From Endozoicomonas montiporae CL-33 (GTDB lineage: Bacteria; Pseudomonadota; Gammaproteobacteria; Pseudomonadales; Endozoicomonadaceae), in NCBI RefSeq assembly GCF_001583435.1, contig NZ_CP013251.1, positions 5,159,215-5,223,214 of the forward strand: a stretch of 64,000 nt of DNA, written 5' to 3'. Below are positions 43,296-52,614 of the stretch, one piece after another (the stretch's first letter is position 1; every line of letters starts with the position of its first letter). The position numbers were made by a program, and so were the translations under genes. A model generated the notes under the pieces. That model saw nothing but the letters and a program-made list of their open reading frames with translations. It had not been told where the DNA came from and ran no database searches.

Positions 43296-44089
43296 CACAG
43301 CTTTCTATGTTCCAAGCAGGGCATTTTTGTGCGAATGTCGTACAGCACTTTCATATCCAGCTCTGCCACCAGAACCCCCGGGTCTTTGTTTGCACTGGCC
43401 AGCACCTCACCCCAGGGGGAAATAATCATACTGTGCCCCCAGGTTTGTCGTTTATTGGCGTGAAGCCCTCCCTGATTCGCCGCCAGCACATAGCACTGGT
43501 TCTCAATAGCACGGGCCCTTAACAATACTTCCCAGTGGCTTTGACCCGTTGCATGGGTAAAGGCCGATGGGACAGTAAGAATATTGGCACCGGCAGACAC
43601 CAGTTTCCGAAACAATTCCGGAAACCTGAGGTCATAGCAGATACTTAAACCTATCTTGGCTTCGCCCATGTCCACCACAAAGGGCTGACTACCCGCCGAA
43701 TAATCACTGGATTCCCGATATAAGCGGTGTTTGTCGGCCACACTGGCATCAAAGAGGTGAATTTTATCGTACCGGCTTTCCAGCAATCCCTGAGGATTAA
43801 AAACAAAGCACGACGCTCTGCTGTTTTCTGCTGCATCCAGCTGAAAAGGAATGGATCCACCGATCAGCCAGGCTTGATGTCGTCTGGCAGTATCGGCCAT
43901 CCATTGCCTGACTTTCGTCGTATTTTTACCGAAGGCAGAAACATCACCACCTAACTGGGCAAAACATTCCGGTAGCAAAATAAGGTCGATTGACTGGCTG
44001 AGTAGAGGAGCAAGTAAATAATCAATAGAGGCAAGGTTGTCGTCAATATCATCACTGGAGCACAGTTGTACGACAGCGGCTTTAAGCAT
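43295..44089 (-). CDS. Carbon-nitrogen hydrolase (Nit-type, deaminated glutathione amidase-like)
   Basis: A 264-residue nitrilase-superfamily amidase. The catalytic triad is visible: Glu in LILLPECFAQLG, Lys in YDKIHLFDASV, Cys in GLSICYDLRFPELFR. The pattern, including HLFDASV and LRARAIENQCYVLAANQGG, fits the Nit1/Nit2-like branch that hydrolyses deaminated glutathione or similar amides. Alone and convergent with ppk. Confidence 0.9.
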   Translation of the reverse strand: MLKAAVVQLCSSDDIDDNLASIDYLLAPLLSQSIDLILLPECFAQLGGDVSAFGKNTTKVRQWMADTARRHQAWLIGGSIPFQLDAAENSRASCFVFNPQGLLESRYDKIHLFDASVADKHRLYRESSDYSAGSQPFVVDMGEAKIGLSICYDLRFPELFRKLVSAGANILTVPSAFTHATGQSHWEVLLRARAIENQCYVLAANQGGLHANKRQTWGHSMIISPWGEVLASANKDPGVLVAELDMKVLYDIRTKMPCLEHRKL

Positions 44090-44195
44090 AGAGAAAACCT
44101 CAGTAATTTTATAAACAATACTGCCTGCAAAACTTTTTTTCTTTTCTTAACACTGACACACTTAAAACTGATAATAAATCGAAGGCTGTATTTTA

Positions 44196-44963
44196 ATGTG
44201 CCTGATTATTTTCTCCTGGCAACCAGAAGCCAGACACCCAATGACCCTGGTCGCTAACCGGGACGAGTTTTATGACCGACCGACAAAACCAGCTCATTTC
44301 TGGCCAGACAACCCTGAAATATTTGGTGGTCAGGATGAAAAAGCAGGGGGCAGCTGGCTGGCTATCAACCGGTCAGGCCGCTTTGCTGCCGTGACCAATT
44401 ATAGAAAGTGGCCTGCACCTGAGGGGCAAGTCTCAAGAGGTCATCTGGTCAAAAACTCCTTAAGCAGCTCACTACCAACCCATGAATTTCTACAAACGGT
44501 TCAGGAAAATTCGAACCTGTACACCGGGTTTAATTTTATTGCTGGCGATATGAACAAGTTGTATTACTACTCTAATATTGAAAACCGGATAGTCACTTTG
44601 AAACCCGGTATTTACGGACTCTGTAATCAATTTCTCAACTCGCCCTGGCCAAAACTGATCAAAGCAAAAGAAGCCGTCACCAAAGCTCTGGACACCGATA
44701 ATTCTGCCAATCCTGCAACTCTGCTGGATATCATGCAGAACACTGAAATAGCCGTCGATCATTTATTGCCAGACACCGGCATAGGGAAAGAAAAAGAAGT
44801 GTTGCTTTCCAGCATTTTTATTCGTAGTCCAGAGTACGGAACGAGAAATACCAGTATCCTGACGTTTGATAATAATAATGGGATCAGCTGGCATGAGCAG
44901 ACTTATGGCAGCAATGGACGTCATCAGTCATTGAAGCAATTTTCTATTGAGCTTAAAGCTTGA
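44196..44963 (+). CDS. NRDE (TANGO2-like) family protein
   Basis: A 255-residue cytosolic protein: MCLIIFSW at the N-terminus (Cys2), LVANRDEFYDRPTKPAHFW containing the family NRDE motif, GGSWLAINRSGRFAAVTNYR, and GLCNQFLNSPWPK. Cys2 could be an Ntn-type nucleophile, as proposed for the fold. Recent reports connect TANGO2 proteins to haem trafficking, which would match the haem-rich content of the window, but that is a loose link. Confidence 0.88.
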   Translation: MCLIIFSWQPEARHPMTLVANRDEFYDRPTKPAHFWPDNPEIFGGQDEKAGGSWLAINRSGRFAAVTNYRKWPAPEGQVSRGHLVKNSLSSSLPTHEFLQTVQENSNLYTGFNFIAGDMNKLYYYSNIENRIVTLKPGIYGLCNQFLNSPWPKLIKAKEAVTKALDTDNSANPATLLDIMQNTEIAVDHLLPDTGIGKEKEVLLSSIFIRSPEYGTRNTSILTFDNNNGISWHEQTYGSNGRHQSLKQFSIELKA

Positions 44964-45035
44964 AGCCTGACAGAGAACAGCCATCACTACAAAAAGCGTC
45001 TACCTTCATACTGTGCTCTACTGGAGGATTGGACG

Positions 45036-45449
45036 ATGACCGTTCAAATGCCAAGCTTTCGCAGTCTTTTTCTTGGATTGCTGTTTGTATCCATGTGCTC
45101 TGTGGCACAAGAAGCCAGTTGGGAAACCGTTGGCAGTGCCAAAGCCCGGTCAACACGACAAACGATTACCATACCTATTCCCGAATCCTTTCAGAGTAAA
45201 AATATAAAATCGATCCGGCTTCATGTTTCAAAAGGCGATATCAAAGCTAACTATGTCAGGCTGACTCTAAACGACGGTGATAAGATAGATGCCAGTATTC
45301 AAAGGATGATTCGGTCAGGCAATAACTCGAGAATAATCCCTGTGGAAATCAACGGTCGTACAATAAAGAAGGTCAGCCTGAATTACGGCTTACAGTCGAA
45401 AGAAACCGTACTTGTCAGCCTTCAGGTGCAACTAGCCAATGAAGACTGA
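45036..45449 (+). CDS. Small secreted hypothetical protein
   Basis: A 137-residue product, start supported by GGAGG 8 bases upstream. The signal peptide spans residues about 1-24 (MPSFRSLFLGLLFVSMCSVAQ). The mature part is a beta-rich sequence (RQTITIPIPESFQSKNIKSIRLHVSKGDIKANYVRLTLNDGDKIDAS...). It resembles periplasmic beta-sandwich proteins of the DUF2541/YaaI kind only loosely. Confidence 0.65.
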   Translation: MTVQMPSFRSLFLGLLFVSMCSVAQEASWETVGSAKARSTRQTITIPIPESFQSKNIKSIRLHVSKGDIKANYVRLTLNDGDKIDASIQRMIRSGNNSRIIPVEINGRTIKKVSLNYGLQSKETVLVSLQVQLANED

Positions 45450-45466
45450 ACATTTCAGACCAATGC

Positions 45467-45847
45467 CTACCAGTGCCAGACCAGATCATAGCCATTCATG
45501 CACTCGGCAAGACCTGAGCGCGAAATATGGCTCAAACCTTCGAGTAACTCAGCATTTTTTATTCCTCTGGCTTCAAGGTCTTCACTGATAACAAACACTT
45601 TGCAGCCCTTCTCAATCAGGGTTTCAATATCACCTACAATATCCGGCGGCTGGGTCTGGGGGTCTTTTCCAATAGCCAGCCCGCCGGCATCCTGCTCCAG
45701 CACACCGTAATTCACAGCATTTCCCTGCAACAAGATATCCAGACCGGCACCGGCTCCTTTGATCGCATGGCTGAGCCAGATAATCGTATCATCCTGCTCC
45801 TCAATGGTTGCCCGATAAGCCGTTTCAACAATACTTAATACGTTCAT
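45467..45847 (-). CDS. DsrE/DsrH-like sulfur-carrier protein, third of three
   Basis: A 126-residue DsrE-fold protein: MNVLSIVETAYRATIEEQDDTIIWLSHAIKG, then GNAVNYGVLEQDAGGL, and a C-terminal KGCKVFVISEDLEARGI...SGLAECMNGYDLVWHW. Two cysteines could carry sulfur. The order of three DsrE-like genes recalls DsrEFH/TusBCD, but lengths and Cys positions do not match those sets exactly, and neither DsrC/TusE nor TusA is present here. Confidence 0.75.
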   Translation of the reverse strand: MNVLSIVETAYRATIEEQDDTIIWLSHAIKGAGAGLDILLQGNAVNYGVLEQDAGGLAIGKDPQTQPPDIVGDIETLIEKGCKVFVISEDLEARGIKNAELLEGLSHISRSGLAECMNGYDLVWHW

Positions 45848-45856
45848 GGTGATTTC

Positions 45857-46270
45857 TCATCGGGTTGGAATGACAAGCGTGTTGTCCGACGCGCTGGCAA
45901 ATTTCCACAGGTCTGCAGGGCTACCACGTCCGACACCTTCTACACACTCATCCATGCCTCTTTCATCAACACACAGGCCACAGTTAATCCATTCCAGACT
46001 GCCACCACTGGCTTCTGCCAGCTTTTGCAGGGCAATAACCCATTTATGCGACAACGGGTGATCTTCTTCTTCCACATCTCTGCCATGTACAGCATTCGCG
46101 TGCGGCCTTTGCCGGGCAAATGCCAACCCTACGGCACCTTCATAAGCAAAGACTTTCAGGTGGTGCCCTTGCCGGGCAGCGATATCCAGCAACCGGAATG
46201 CGGTGGTTGTTCTGGCATTTTCAAAAGGAGCATCCATCAATGCAAAGGTCAGGGTTTTCTTTTCAGACAT
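45857..46270 (-). CDS. DsrE-family protein with CGLC motif, second of three
   Basis: A 137-residue DsrE/TusD-like protein (KTLTFALMDAPFENARTTTAFRLLDIAARQGHHLKVFAYEGAVGLA). The Cys pair in WINCGLCVDERGM is where TusD/DsrE carry their persulfide-forming Cys, so a sulfur-relay role is likely. The HANAVHGRDVEEEDHPLSHKW insertion carries several His. Ten bases separate it from the next gene. Confidence 0.82.
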   Translation of the reverse strand: MSEKKTLTFALMDAPFENARTTTAFRLLDIAARQGHHLKVFAYEGAVGLAFARQRPHANAVHGRDVEEEDHPLSHKWVIALQKLAEASGGSLEWINCGLCVDERGMDECVEGVGRGSPADLWKFASASDNTLVIPTR

Positions 46271-46300
46271 ATCAAATCCCCATAAAGAAAATAGTATTAA

Positions 46301-46624
46301 TCAATGCCAGAGCACTTTTCGACCTTCGACCATCTGTTCTATGACAATCTCAAGGGAAGCAGCCATAACCCCTTCTGCCAGAGAGCCCGGATCTATGCCA
46401 CGCTCCTGCAGAGAAAAATCATCAGCAAGAATTTCTACTCCCTGTCGTGACATATCTGTCAGTGCTTTGGACGCATCGCATGGACGGGCAGGAAGAACAC
46501 CATTTTGCACCAATAGAAGGGTGACTTTTTTGCCACTCCTGACCAGATCTTCAGCCAATTGGTGATAGTGACTGCAACCACTGTCAAAGGGGTCACGGGA
46601 TTCAATTAACAGATAATCGGACAT
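46301..46624 (-). CDS. DsrE-family protein, first of three
   Basis: A 107-residue protein (MSDYLLIESRDPFDSGCSHYHQLAEDLVRSGKKVTLLLVQNGVLPAR) of the DsrE fold. The Cys in DSGC and PCDA are candidate sulfur carriers; it ends SLEIVIEQMVEGRKVLWH. The ATG at 46624 is preferred over one at 46657, which adds residues outside the fold. Confidence 0.78.
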   Translation of the reverse strand: MSDYLLIESRDPFDSGCSHYHQLAEDLVRSGKKVTLLLVQNGVLPARPCDASKALTDMSRQGVEILADDFSLQERGIDPGSLAEGVMAASLEIVIEQMVEGRKVLWH

Positions 46625-46808
46625 ACTGGCTCCCTTGATAAAAAGATCGTGTAGCACGTCTTTTCAACAGCCGCGAACCCCGTTCACCATTGATGAATTA
46701 GCACGGAGCCGAGGTAGACGACAATTATTACTTATAACCTGGGAAAAATATGATTTGGAAAAATCAATGCCAGAAGGATAGACAACAATTGAGCAAAGGA
46801 AGGAAAAA

Positions 46809-49085
46809 TCAATCTGCAAATCGACGACTCTTGATACCCAGCACCTTGCCAAGACCTTCTCGACAAAGAGCCAGTTCAAGAGAGCTGCGAATTACCTGGG
46901 CATTATCCATGGTTAATATTTCTGCGAGAATCTCTCTGGCTTTTTGAATAGTGATGCGCCGCAGTGCCCATTTAACCTTGAGCAGGTTGGCAGCACTCAT
47001 CGAGAGCATATCGACACCCATGGCAACCAGCAGAACAGCCGCCACAGGATCACCTGCAATTTCACCACAGATACTCACCGTCTTGCCTTCTTTGTGCGCA
47101 TCTTCAACCACTTTCTGCAAAGCCTGAAGCACAGCCGGATGATAAGAATTGTAGAGATCAGCCACACGCGGATTGTTGCGATCGACCGCCAGCAGGTACT
47201 GGGTAAGGTCGTTGGAACCGATAGACAGGAAGTCCACCAGTTTTGCCAGCTCCCGAACCTGATAAACCGCAGCAGGCACTTCGATCATCACGCCAACCGG
47301 GGGCATAACAACCGGCAAACCTTCTGACAGAACTTCAGTATGGGCCCGGTGAATAAGATGCATCGCCTCTTCCACCTCAAACACACTGGTGATCATTGGC
47401 AGCATAATGCGCAGGTTATCCAACCCGACACTGGCCTTGAGCATGGCACGAACCTGCACCAGAAAAATTTCCGGATGATCCAGTGTGACCCGGATACCAC
47501 GCCAGCCAAGGAACGGGTTGTCTTCTTCAATGGGGAAATAACTCAGGGACTTGTCACCACCAATATCCAGCGTACGCATAGTGACAGGTCTTGGGGCAAA
47601 AGCTTCCAGCTGGTGACGGTAAATTTTTTCCTGCTCCAGTTCACTGGGGAAGCGCTCCCGTAACAAGAACGGTACTTCTGTTCGATAAAGGCCAACACCT
47701 TCTGCGCCCCGATCCAGAGAACGAACCGTGTCGGTCATCAGGCCGGTGTTTACCCAGAGCGGAATCCGGTAGTCGTCCGGCGTCAGGCAAGGCAGACCAC
47801 TGATGGTTTCGAGACCTTCCGTAAACTCCTGCTCCTCTTCGACGACGACCTGATAATGTTCCAGCAGCTCGGCAGAGGGGGTTGAATAAACCAGCCCGAG
47901 ATTGCCGTCAACAATCAACTGATGACCCGATAACTTCAGGAAAGGCAGGTCAACGGCACCCATCACCGTGGGTATGCCCATGGCACGGGCAAGAATCGCA
48001 GCGTGGGAATTGCCCGAACCCTGCACCGAAACAAGACCTGTCAACTGCTCACGGGGAACGTCGGCCAGCATAACCGGTGTCAGCTCTTCACTGACCAGAA
48101 TCGTATTGTCCGGATAACAGATGTTGTTTTTGTTTTCTTTCTGAAGATAAGACAACACCCGTCGGCCAAGGTCTTTAACATCCGCAGCCCGCTCGCGCAG
48201 ATAGGCATCTTCCATCTTTTCAAAGTTGCGAACATGCTCATCAATCACAGTACGCAAGGCACCGGGAGCCCAGCTGCCGGCACGAACCTGATTGCGAATT
48301 TCCAGCCCGAGTGCGTTGTCATCCAGCATGCGGAGATACACATCAAACAAAGCCTGCTCTTCAACCGGAAGCAGATCCGAGAGCTTATCAGCCGTTTCCT
48401 TCATCTCTGAGCGAACAGCTTCCAGCGCCTTGCCCAGCAAAGCCAGTTCGGCATCCAGATCGTCGTGTTGTCGATCCGGTACAGCCCCGAGATCCGCCGG
48501 AGGCACCACAACCACGGCTTCACCAATAGCCACACCGGTGGCTCCGGCAGTCCCCTGAAAACGGGCGGTTTTTCTGGGATTATTGGGTGTGACGTGCAGA
48601 GAGCCTGTCGCTTCGGCATGGGCTATAACCCCTGCCAACTGGGCAGACATCGTGACAAGAAAGGCTTCTTCGTGTTCATCAAAACGACGACGTTCTTTTT
48701 GCTGAACGACCATAACACCAAGAATCTGGCGGTGATGAATAATCGGCACCCCGAGAAACGAGTGGTAACGTTCCTCACCGGTTTCTTTGATGTAGTGAAA
48801 TTTGGGATGTGTGGCAGCATCCTCAATATTGATGGGTTCTTCCCGCAGCCCGACCTGCCCCACCAATCCTTCTGACTGAGTCATTTTGGCAACGCCCACG
48901 GCAGAAGGATTGAGTCCTTCGGTAGCGCTCAGGGTGTATTCGCTCTGCTCAAGGTCAAACAGATAAACAGAACAGACGTCAGTGTGCATGCTGTCGCGAA
49001 CCCGTTGCACAATAATCTGCAACGCAGCCCTGAGGTCAGAAGCAGCACTGACTTCCTGAACAATTGTGCGCAGGGTATTCAACAT
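46809..49085 (-). CDS. ptsP: PtsP, phosphoenolpyruvate-protein phosphotransferase (nitrogen PTS EI)
   Basis: A 758-residue EI(Ntr): N-terminal GAF domain (residues about 20-160, VQRVRDSMHTDVCSVYLFD), then the EI domains. The phospho-His is in SVQGSGNSHAAILARAMGIPTVMGA, the PEP-binding part has RTEVPFLLRERFPSE, TLDIGGDKSLSYF, GWRGIRVTLDHPEIF and VSICGEIAGDPVAA, with the proton-donor Cys. It starts the phosphorelay to NPr and EIIA(Ntr), tying nitrogen and potassium control together. It follows rppH in the same direction, an order shared by many gammaproteobacteria. Confidence 0.96.
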   Translation of the reverse strand: MLNTLRTIVQEVSAASDLRAALQIIVQRVRDSMHTDVCSVYLFDLEQSEYTLSATEGLNPSAVGVAKMTQSEGLVGQVGLREEPINIEDAATHPKFHYIKETGEERYHSFLGVPIIHHRQILGVMVVQQKERRRFDEHEEAFLVTMSAQLAGVIAHAEATGSLHVTPNNPRKTARFQGTAGATGVAIGEAVVVVPPADLGAVPDRQHDDLDAELALLGKALEAVRSEMKETADKLSDLLPVEEQALFDVYLRMLDDNALGLEIRNQVRAGSWAPGALRTVIDEHVRNFEKMEDAYLRERAADVKDLGRRVLSYLQKENKNNICYPDNTILVSEELTPVMLADVPREQLTGLVSVQGSGNSHAAILARAMGIPTVMGAVDLPFLKLSGHQLIVDGNLGLVYSTPSAELLEHYQVVVEEEQEFTEGLETISGLPCLTPDDYRIPLWVNTGLMTDTVRSLDRGAEGVGLYRTEVPFLLRERFPSELEQEKIYRHQLEAFAPRPVTMRTLDIGGDKSLSYFPIEEDNPFLGWRGIRVTLDHPEIFLVQVRAMLKASVGLDNLRIMLPMITSVFEVEEAMHLIHRAHTEVLSEGLPVVMPPVGVMIEVPAAVYQVRELAKLVDFLSIGSNDLTQYLLAVDRNNPRVADLYNSYHPAVLQALQKVVEDAHKEGKTVSICGEIAGDPVAAVLLVAMGVDMLSMSAANLLKVKWALRRITIQKAREILAEILTMDNAQVIRSSLELALCREGLGKVLGIKSRRFAD

Positions 49086-49183
49086 AGTCGCCTGCTCTCA
49101 ACCTCCGGCTAAAATTCCTTTATCGGCTCATCTGCCATAGCGCATTTGCTATCAGTCACCTGTGACAAGCAGTTTCAGTGCTC

Positions 49184-49675
49184 TCAGCTTCCACCACTCT
49201 GCAAACGTCCAATCCTTGGAGCCAGCTCCCGCAAGGCTCGCCGATACACTTCCCGCTTGAAGGATACTACCTGCCCAAGGGGGTACCAATAACTGACCCA
49301 ACGCCATCCGTCGAATTCGGGGGACGGCGTATGATCCACGCTGACACGGTCATCACCTGTGAGCAACTTCAGCAGAAACCACTTCTGTTTTTGTCCAATA
49401 CAGAGTGGGTACTGCTCCCTGCGTACAAGACGTCGAGGCAATCGATAACGCAACCATCCCCGGGTACAGGCCAGAATTTCTACATCTTCCGGCTGAAGAC
49501 CGATTTCTTCATAGAGTTCCCGGTACATGGCTTCTTCCGGAGATTCTCCATCATTGATCCCCCCCTGGGGGAATTGCCATGCGTCCTGTCTTATACGCCG
49601 CGCCCAAAGAACCTGACCGTGTTGATTTGCGAGGATAATACCGACGTTAGGTCTGAATCCATCTGAATCAATCAC
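49184..49675 (-). CDS. rppH: RNA pyrophosphohydrolase RppH
   Basis: A 163-residue Nudix enzyme that removes pyrophosphate from mRNA 5' ends to start decay. The Nudix box [23 protein letters not shown] is complete. [27 protein letters not shown] and [25 protein letters not shown] match the family throughout. ptsP follows 98 bases later. Confidence 0.95.
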   Translation of the reverse strand: MIDSDGFRPNVGIILANQHGQVLWARRIRQDAWQFPQGGINDGESPEEAMYRELYEEIGLQPEDVEILACTRGWLRYRLPRRLVRREQYPLCIGQKQKWFLLKLLTGDDRVSVDHTPSPEFDGWRWVSYWYPLGQVVSFKREVYRRALRELAPRIGRLQSGGS

Positions 49676-49987
49676 GCCTGCGGCTACCTAAAATGTTTCT
49701 TATACCGCATTGTTTCACAAACGGCGCAAACACAGCAACGAAGATGCCAATTTAGTTGGACTAATATTGATCTGCCTCTGAAAAGAGACAGGTTAGTCCT
49801 TACCTCGTGATTTATCTGCCTTCACAACCTCAACATTTTCTTTAAAAGACTGACATCAGTCCTAATTTTGTAACGCTGATGGCGTACACTGTTCCAGTCA
49901 GAGCTGCGTTCCTATTTACGGATATGCAGTTTTACGGATATGCAGTTATAAAAATGCTTTAAAACGTGGAGTTTAGCAGGAGGTTTT
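49676..49987. other. 312-base divergent intergenic region
   Basis: Holds no gene. It contains an inverted repeat GGACTAA/TTAGTCC with an inner CTGCCTCT/AGAGACAG arm (49758-49799), likely an RNA hairpin or operator. It also contains a perfect tandem duplication of TTTACGGATATGCAGT (49915-49930 and 49931-49946) immediately before the phosphatase gene start. Divergent promoters for rppH and the HAD gene are expected in it. Confidence 0.6.
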
Positions 49988-50644
49988 GTGGCTCTCGCAA
50001 TTTTTGATCTTGATAACACCCTGATTGCTGGTGACAGTGATTACCTGTGGGGGAAATTCATGTGCGAGCAGAAGCTGGTTGATGTGGAGACTTTCCGCAG
50101 GGGCAATGACCACTTCTACGAGCAATATGAGCAAGGCACCATGAATATTCACGAGTATCTGGGTTTTGCACTGGAGCCACTGACCCGGTACAGCATGGAA
50201 GAACTAAAACACTACCATGACCTGTTCATGACAGAACAGATTCGCCCCATTATGCTGGAAAAAGCACGGACACTGCTGCAAAAGCACCGAGATCAGGGCG
50301 ACCACCTGATGATTATTACAGCCACCAGCCGCTTTGTCACCGAGCCTATTGCCCGTGAGTTCGGGGTCGATACTCTTCTGGCTATTGAAGCGGAAATAAA
50401 AGACAACCGTTATACCGGTAACGTCGTTGGTACCCCCACCTTTCAGGGTGGCAAAGTGATACGTTTGCAGGAGTGGCTAACAGATAATCCCGGGTTCAGT
50501 CTGGAGGGAAGCTATTTCTACAGTGACTCCAAAAATGATTTGCCTCTGTTGCAGACAGTGGATTACCCCTTTGCCGTGAACCCTGATCCGGAACTTGAGC
50601 GGGTGGCCCGCAAAAAAAACTGGACGGTGCTTAATTTGCGCTAA
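49988..50644 (+). CDS. HAD-IB family phosphatase
   Basis: A 218-residue HAD hydrolase: motif I AIFDLDNTLIAGDSD (nucleophile Asp plus Asp acid/base), motif II ITATSRF, motif III K and motif IV YSDSKNDLPLL. The SerB-like IB subgroup is indicated by cap and length. The substrate is unknown; proteins of this type act on phosphoserine or on phosphatidylglycerol- or homoserine-type phosphates. GTG start with GGAGG nearby. Confidence 0.88.
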   Translation: MALAIFDLDNTLIAGDSDYLWGKFMCEQKLVDVETFRRGNDHFYEQYEQGTMNIHEYLGFALEPLTRYSMEELKHYHDLFMTEQIRPIMLEKARTLLQKHRDQGDHLMIITATSRFVTEPIAREFGVDTLLAIEAEIKDNRYTGNVVGTPTFQGGKVIRLQEWLTDNPGFSLEGSYFYSDSKNDLPLLQTVDYPFAVNPDPELERVARKKNWTVLNLR

Positions 50645-50726
50645 TCTTGGCTGATCCATCCACCCCTGAAGGCCAATGTCAGGCAGGGTATTGTTAGAAG
50701 TAAAAAGCGTTGGAGGTAAAACCCGT

Positions 50727-51473
50727 ATGAACAGGGCTGATTTCTATGGACTGATGGAAGGGAAGTCTGACTTAGATTACGAAATTTATTTAAACACTCA
50801 TACACTTCTGACTGCCCAGAAATCCTTTGACGCGCTGTGCAATCAGGATGAGCTAATGTTCCAGATCGTCCATCAGGTTGAAGAGCTGTGGATGAAACTG
50901 ATTGCCTACTCGCTTCTGAATATCAATGAATACATTGAGCAAACAGAAACCTTCAGGGTATTGACACTGTTCGGGAGAGTCAGCCGTATTCTCCGGCTGA
51001 TGACCCAACAGCTGGATGTGCTGGAAACCATGTCTCCCAAAGAGTATCAGCAAATCCGGCTGCAGCTCGGTAACGGCAGCGGACAGGAGTCACCCGGGTT
51101 TCGCACTCTTTTGAAAATGCCTGAACATCTGTGGAAGAGCTATAAAGAACAGTATCTCGACAAGCGGGGATTGAGTGTAGAAACCGTATACAATTCAGAA
51201 TACGCTCACGACGATGCCTATGTAATAGCAGAAGCCTTGACTGAATTTGATGAATTATTTCAAACCTTCCGTATTCATCACCTGCTACTGATCCAGCGTT
51301 CCATTGGGGGCAACGCCAAATCTCTCAAAGGCCGCTCCGTCACCCTTCTTGAGCAGGGAGCCAGGCACCACTTCTTTCCCGAACTCTGGGAAATTCGTTC
51401 CAGAATGACCGATGAATGGGGCGGCGAATACGGTGTAAAGCGAGATAAAATCCAGAGCGAACCAAAAGGGTAA
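50727..51473 (+). CDS. kynA: Tryptophan 2,3-dioxygenase
   Basis: A 248-residue haem enzyme opening the indole ring of tryptophan to N-formylkynurenine. DYEIYLNTHTLLTAQK and FQIVHQVEELWMKL (distal His) lie in the N-terminal half; proximal His in FRIHHLLLIQRSIGG, with FFPELWEIR at the C-terminus. The ATG at 50727 follows GGAGG by 10 bases. kynU starts 3 bases after it. No kynurenine formamidase (kynB) is in the window. Confidence 0.93.
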   Translation: MNRADFYGLMEGKSDLDYEIYLNTHTLLTAQKSFDALCNQDELMFQIVHQVEELWMKLIAYSLLNINEYIEQTETFRVLTLFGRVSRILRLMTQQLDVLETMSPKEYQQIRLQLGNGSGQESPGFRTLLKMPEHLWKSYKEQYLDKRGLSVETVYNSEYAHDDAYVIAEALTEFDELFQTFRIHHLLLIQRSIGGNAKSLKGRSVTLLEQGARHHFFPELWEIRSRMTDEWGGEYGVKRDKIQSEPKG

Positions 51474-51476
51474 TAC

Positions 51477-52604
51477 ATGATACCGGGCTACCCAAAGGAG
51501 ACCTTCTTCGTACCCGATGGAATATATCTGCTCAGCCATTCCGTTGGCTGCCTTCCCGTTAGCACTGAAAAACACCTGTCGGATTCCTTTTTTCGCCCCT
51601 GGGCAAACTCCGGCGGTCATGCCTGGACAAACTGGCTGGATAATATCAACGCATTTACTCAAGCTCTGGCGCAACTCTTCAATAGCAATGCACAGAATTT
51701 TTGTCCTCAGGTTAATTTATCCAGCGCACTCACCAAGATACTTTTCTCGTTACCCACACCCACTCATCGAAACAAAGTGGTTTTTTCTGCCAGAGACTTT
51801 CCATCCATAGGCACCGTTCTTCAGAAGTATTGTAAAACTCTGGAACTTGAACCCGTCATGATTCCACAGGACAGGAATCTTGCCGACCCGCAAACCTGGA
51901 GTGACTTTCTGGATGAAGAGGTTTCCATCGCCCTGATAACCCACGTTGTCTCTAACACCGGTCAAAAGCTGCCGATCAGGGACATCGTTCAACTCTGCCG
52001 TGACCGAACCATTACATCGATCGTTGACATCGCCCAGTCGGCTGGAATTATTCCCGTTGACCTGTCTCACTGGCAGGCGGACTTCGTTATAGGTTCATGC
52101 GTGAAGTGGCTTTGCGGAGGGCCCGGTGCCGGTTATTTATGGGTCAGCGACAACAATATTCATGAATGTCAGCCGGACGATATTGGCTGGTTCTCTCACA
52201 AAGACCCGATGTCACTGACTATGAATAATTTTGAATATGCTCCTGACGCCAGACGTTTTACAGGCGGCACGCCTTCAGTTATTCCTTTCACGCTGGCGAC
52301 AGAAAGCATCAAACTGATGCACTCTGCAGGCATTGAGCACATTCACTCACATAACAAGAAGTTGCTGAGCCGGCTGGCATCCCAGTTAAACGTTAACTCG
52401 CCCTGTCAACCAAACGAGCGCGGAGGCACCTTTGTGGTCTCTTTCAGCAATAATCAAAAGGCTCTGCAAACATTAACGAGTGCGGGCGTGCACTGCGACC
52501 TGCGCAGCGAAGGGTTGAGGCTTTCGCCCCACCTCTACAACTCGGCCAGCGATATAGACACGCTGGCTGAGTTGATAAACCCGCTGTTGGGCAAACGGCG
52601 GTAA
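51477..52604 (+). CDS. kynU: Kynureninase-like PLP enzyme
   Basis: A 375-residue fold-type I PLP enzyme of the class V aminotransferase/kynureninase family: YLLSHSVGCLP, SSALTKILFSLP, THVVSNTGQKLPI, VDIAQSAGIIPVDLSHWQADFVIGSCVKWLCGGPGAGYLWV (Lys as Schiff base). It would cut kynurenine to anthranilate and alanine. Its place 3 bases after kynA strongly supports this role. It is shorter than the typical 410-420 residues of kynureninase, so family membership rather than exact substrate is the safer claim. Confidence 0.85.
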   Translation: MIPGYPKETFFVPDGIYLLSHSVGCLPVSTEKHLSDSFFRPWANSGGHAWTNWLDNINAFTQALAQLFNSNAQNFCPQVNLSSALTKILFSLPTPTHRNKVVFSARDFPSIGTVLQKYCKTLELEPVMIPQDRNLADPQTWSDFLDEEVSIALITHVVSNTGQKLPIRDIVQLCRDRTITSIVDIAQSAGIIPVDLSHWQADFVIGSCVKWLCGGPGAGYLWVSDNNIHECQPDDIGWFSHKDPMSLTMNNFEYAPDARRFTGGTPSVIPFTLATESIKLMHSAGIEHIHSHNKKLLSRLASQLNVNSPCQPNERGGTFVVSFSNNQKALQTLTSAGVHCDLRSEGLRLSPHLYNSASDIDTLAELINPLLGKRR

Positions 52605-52614
52605 GCGCTTATCG

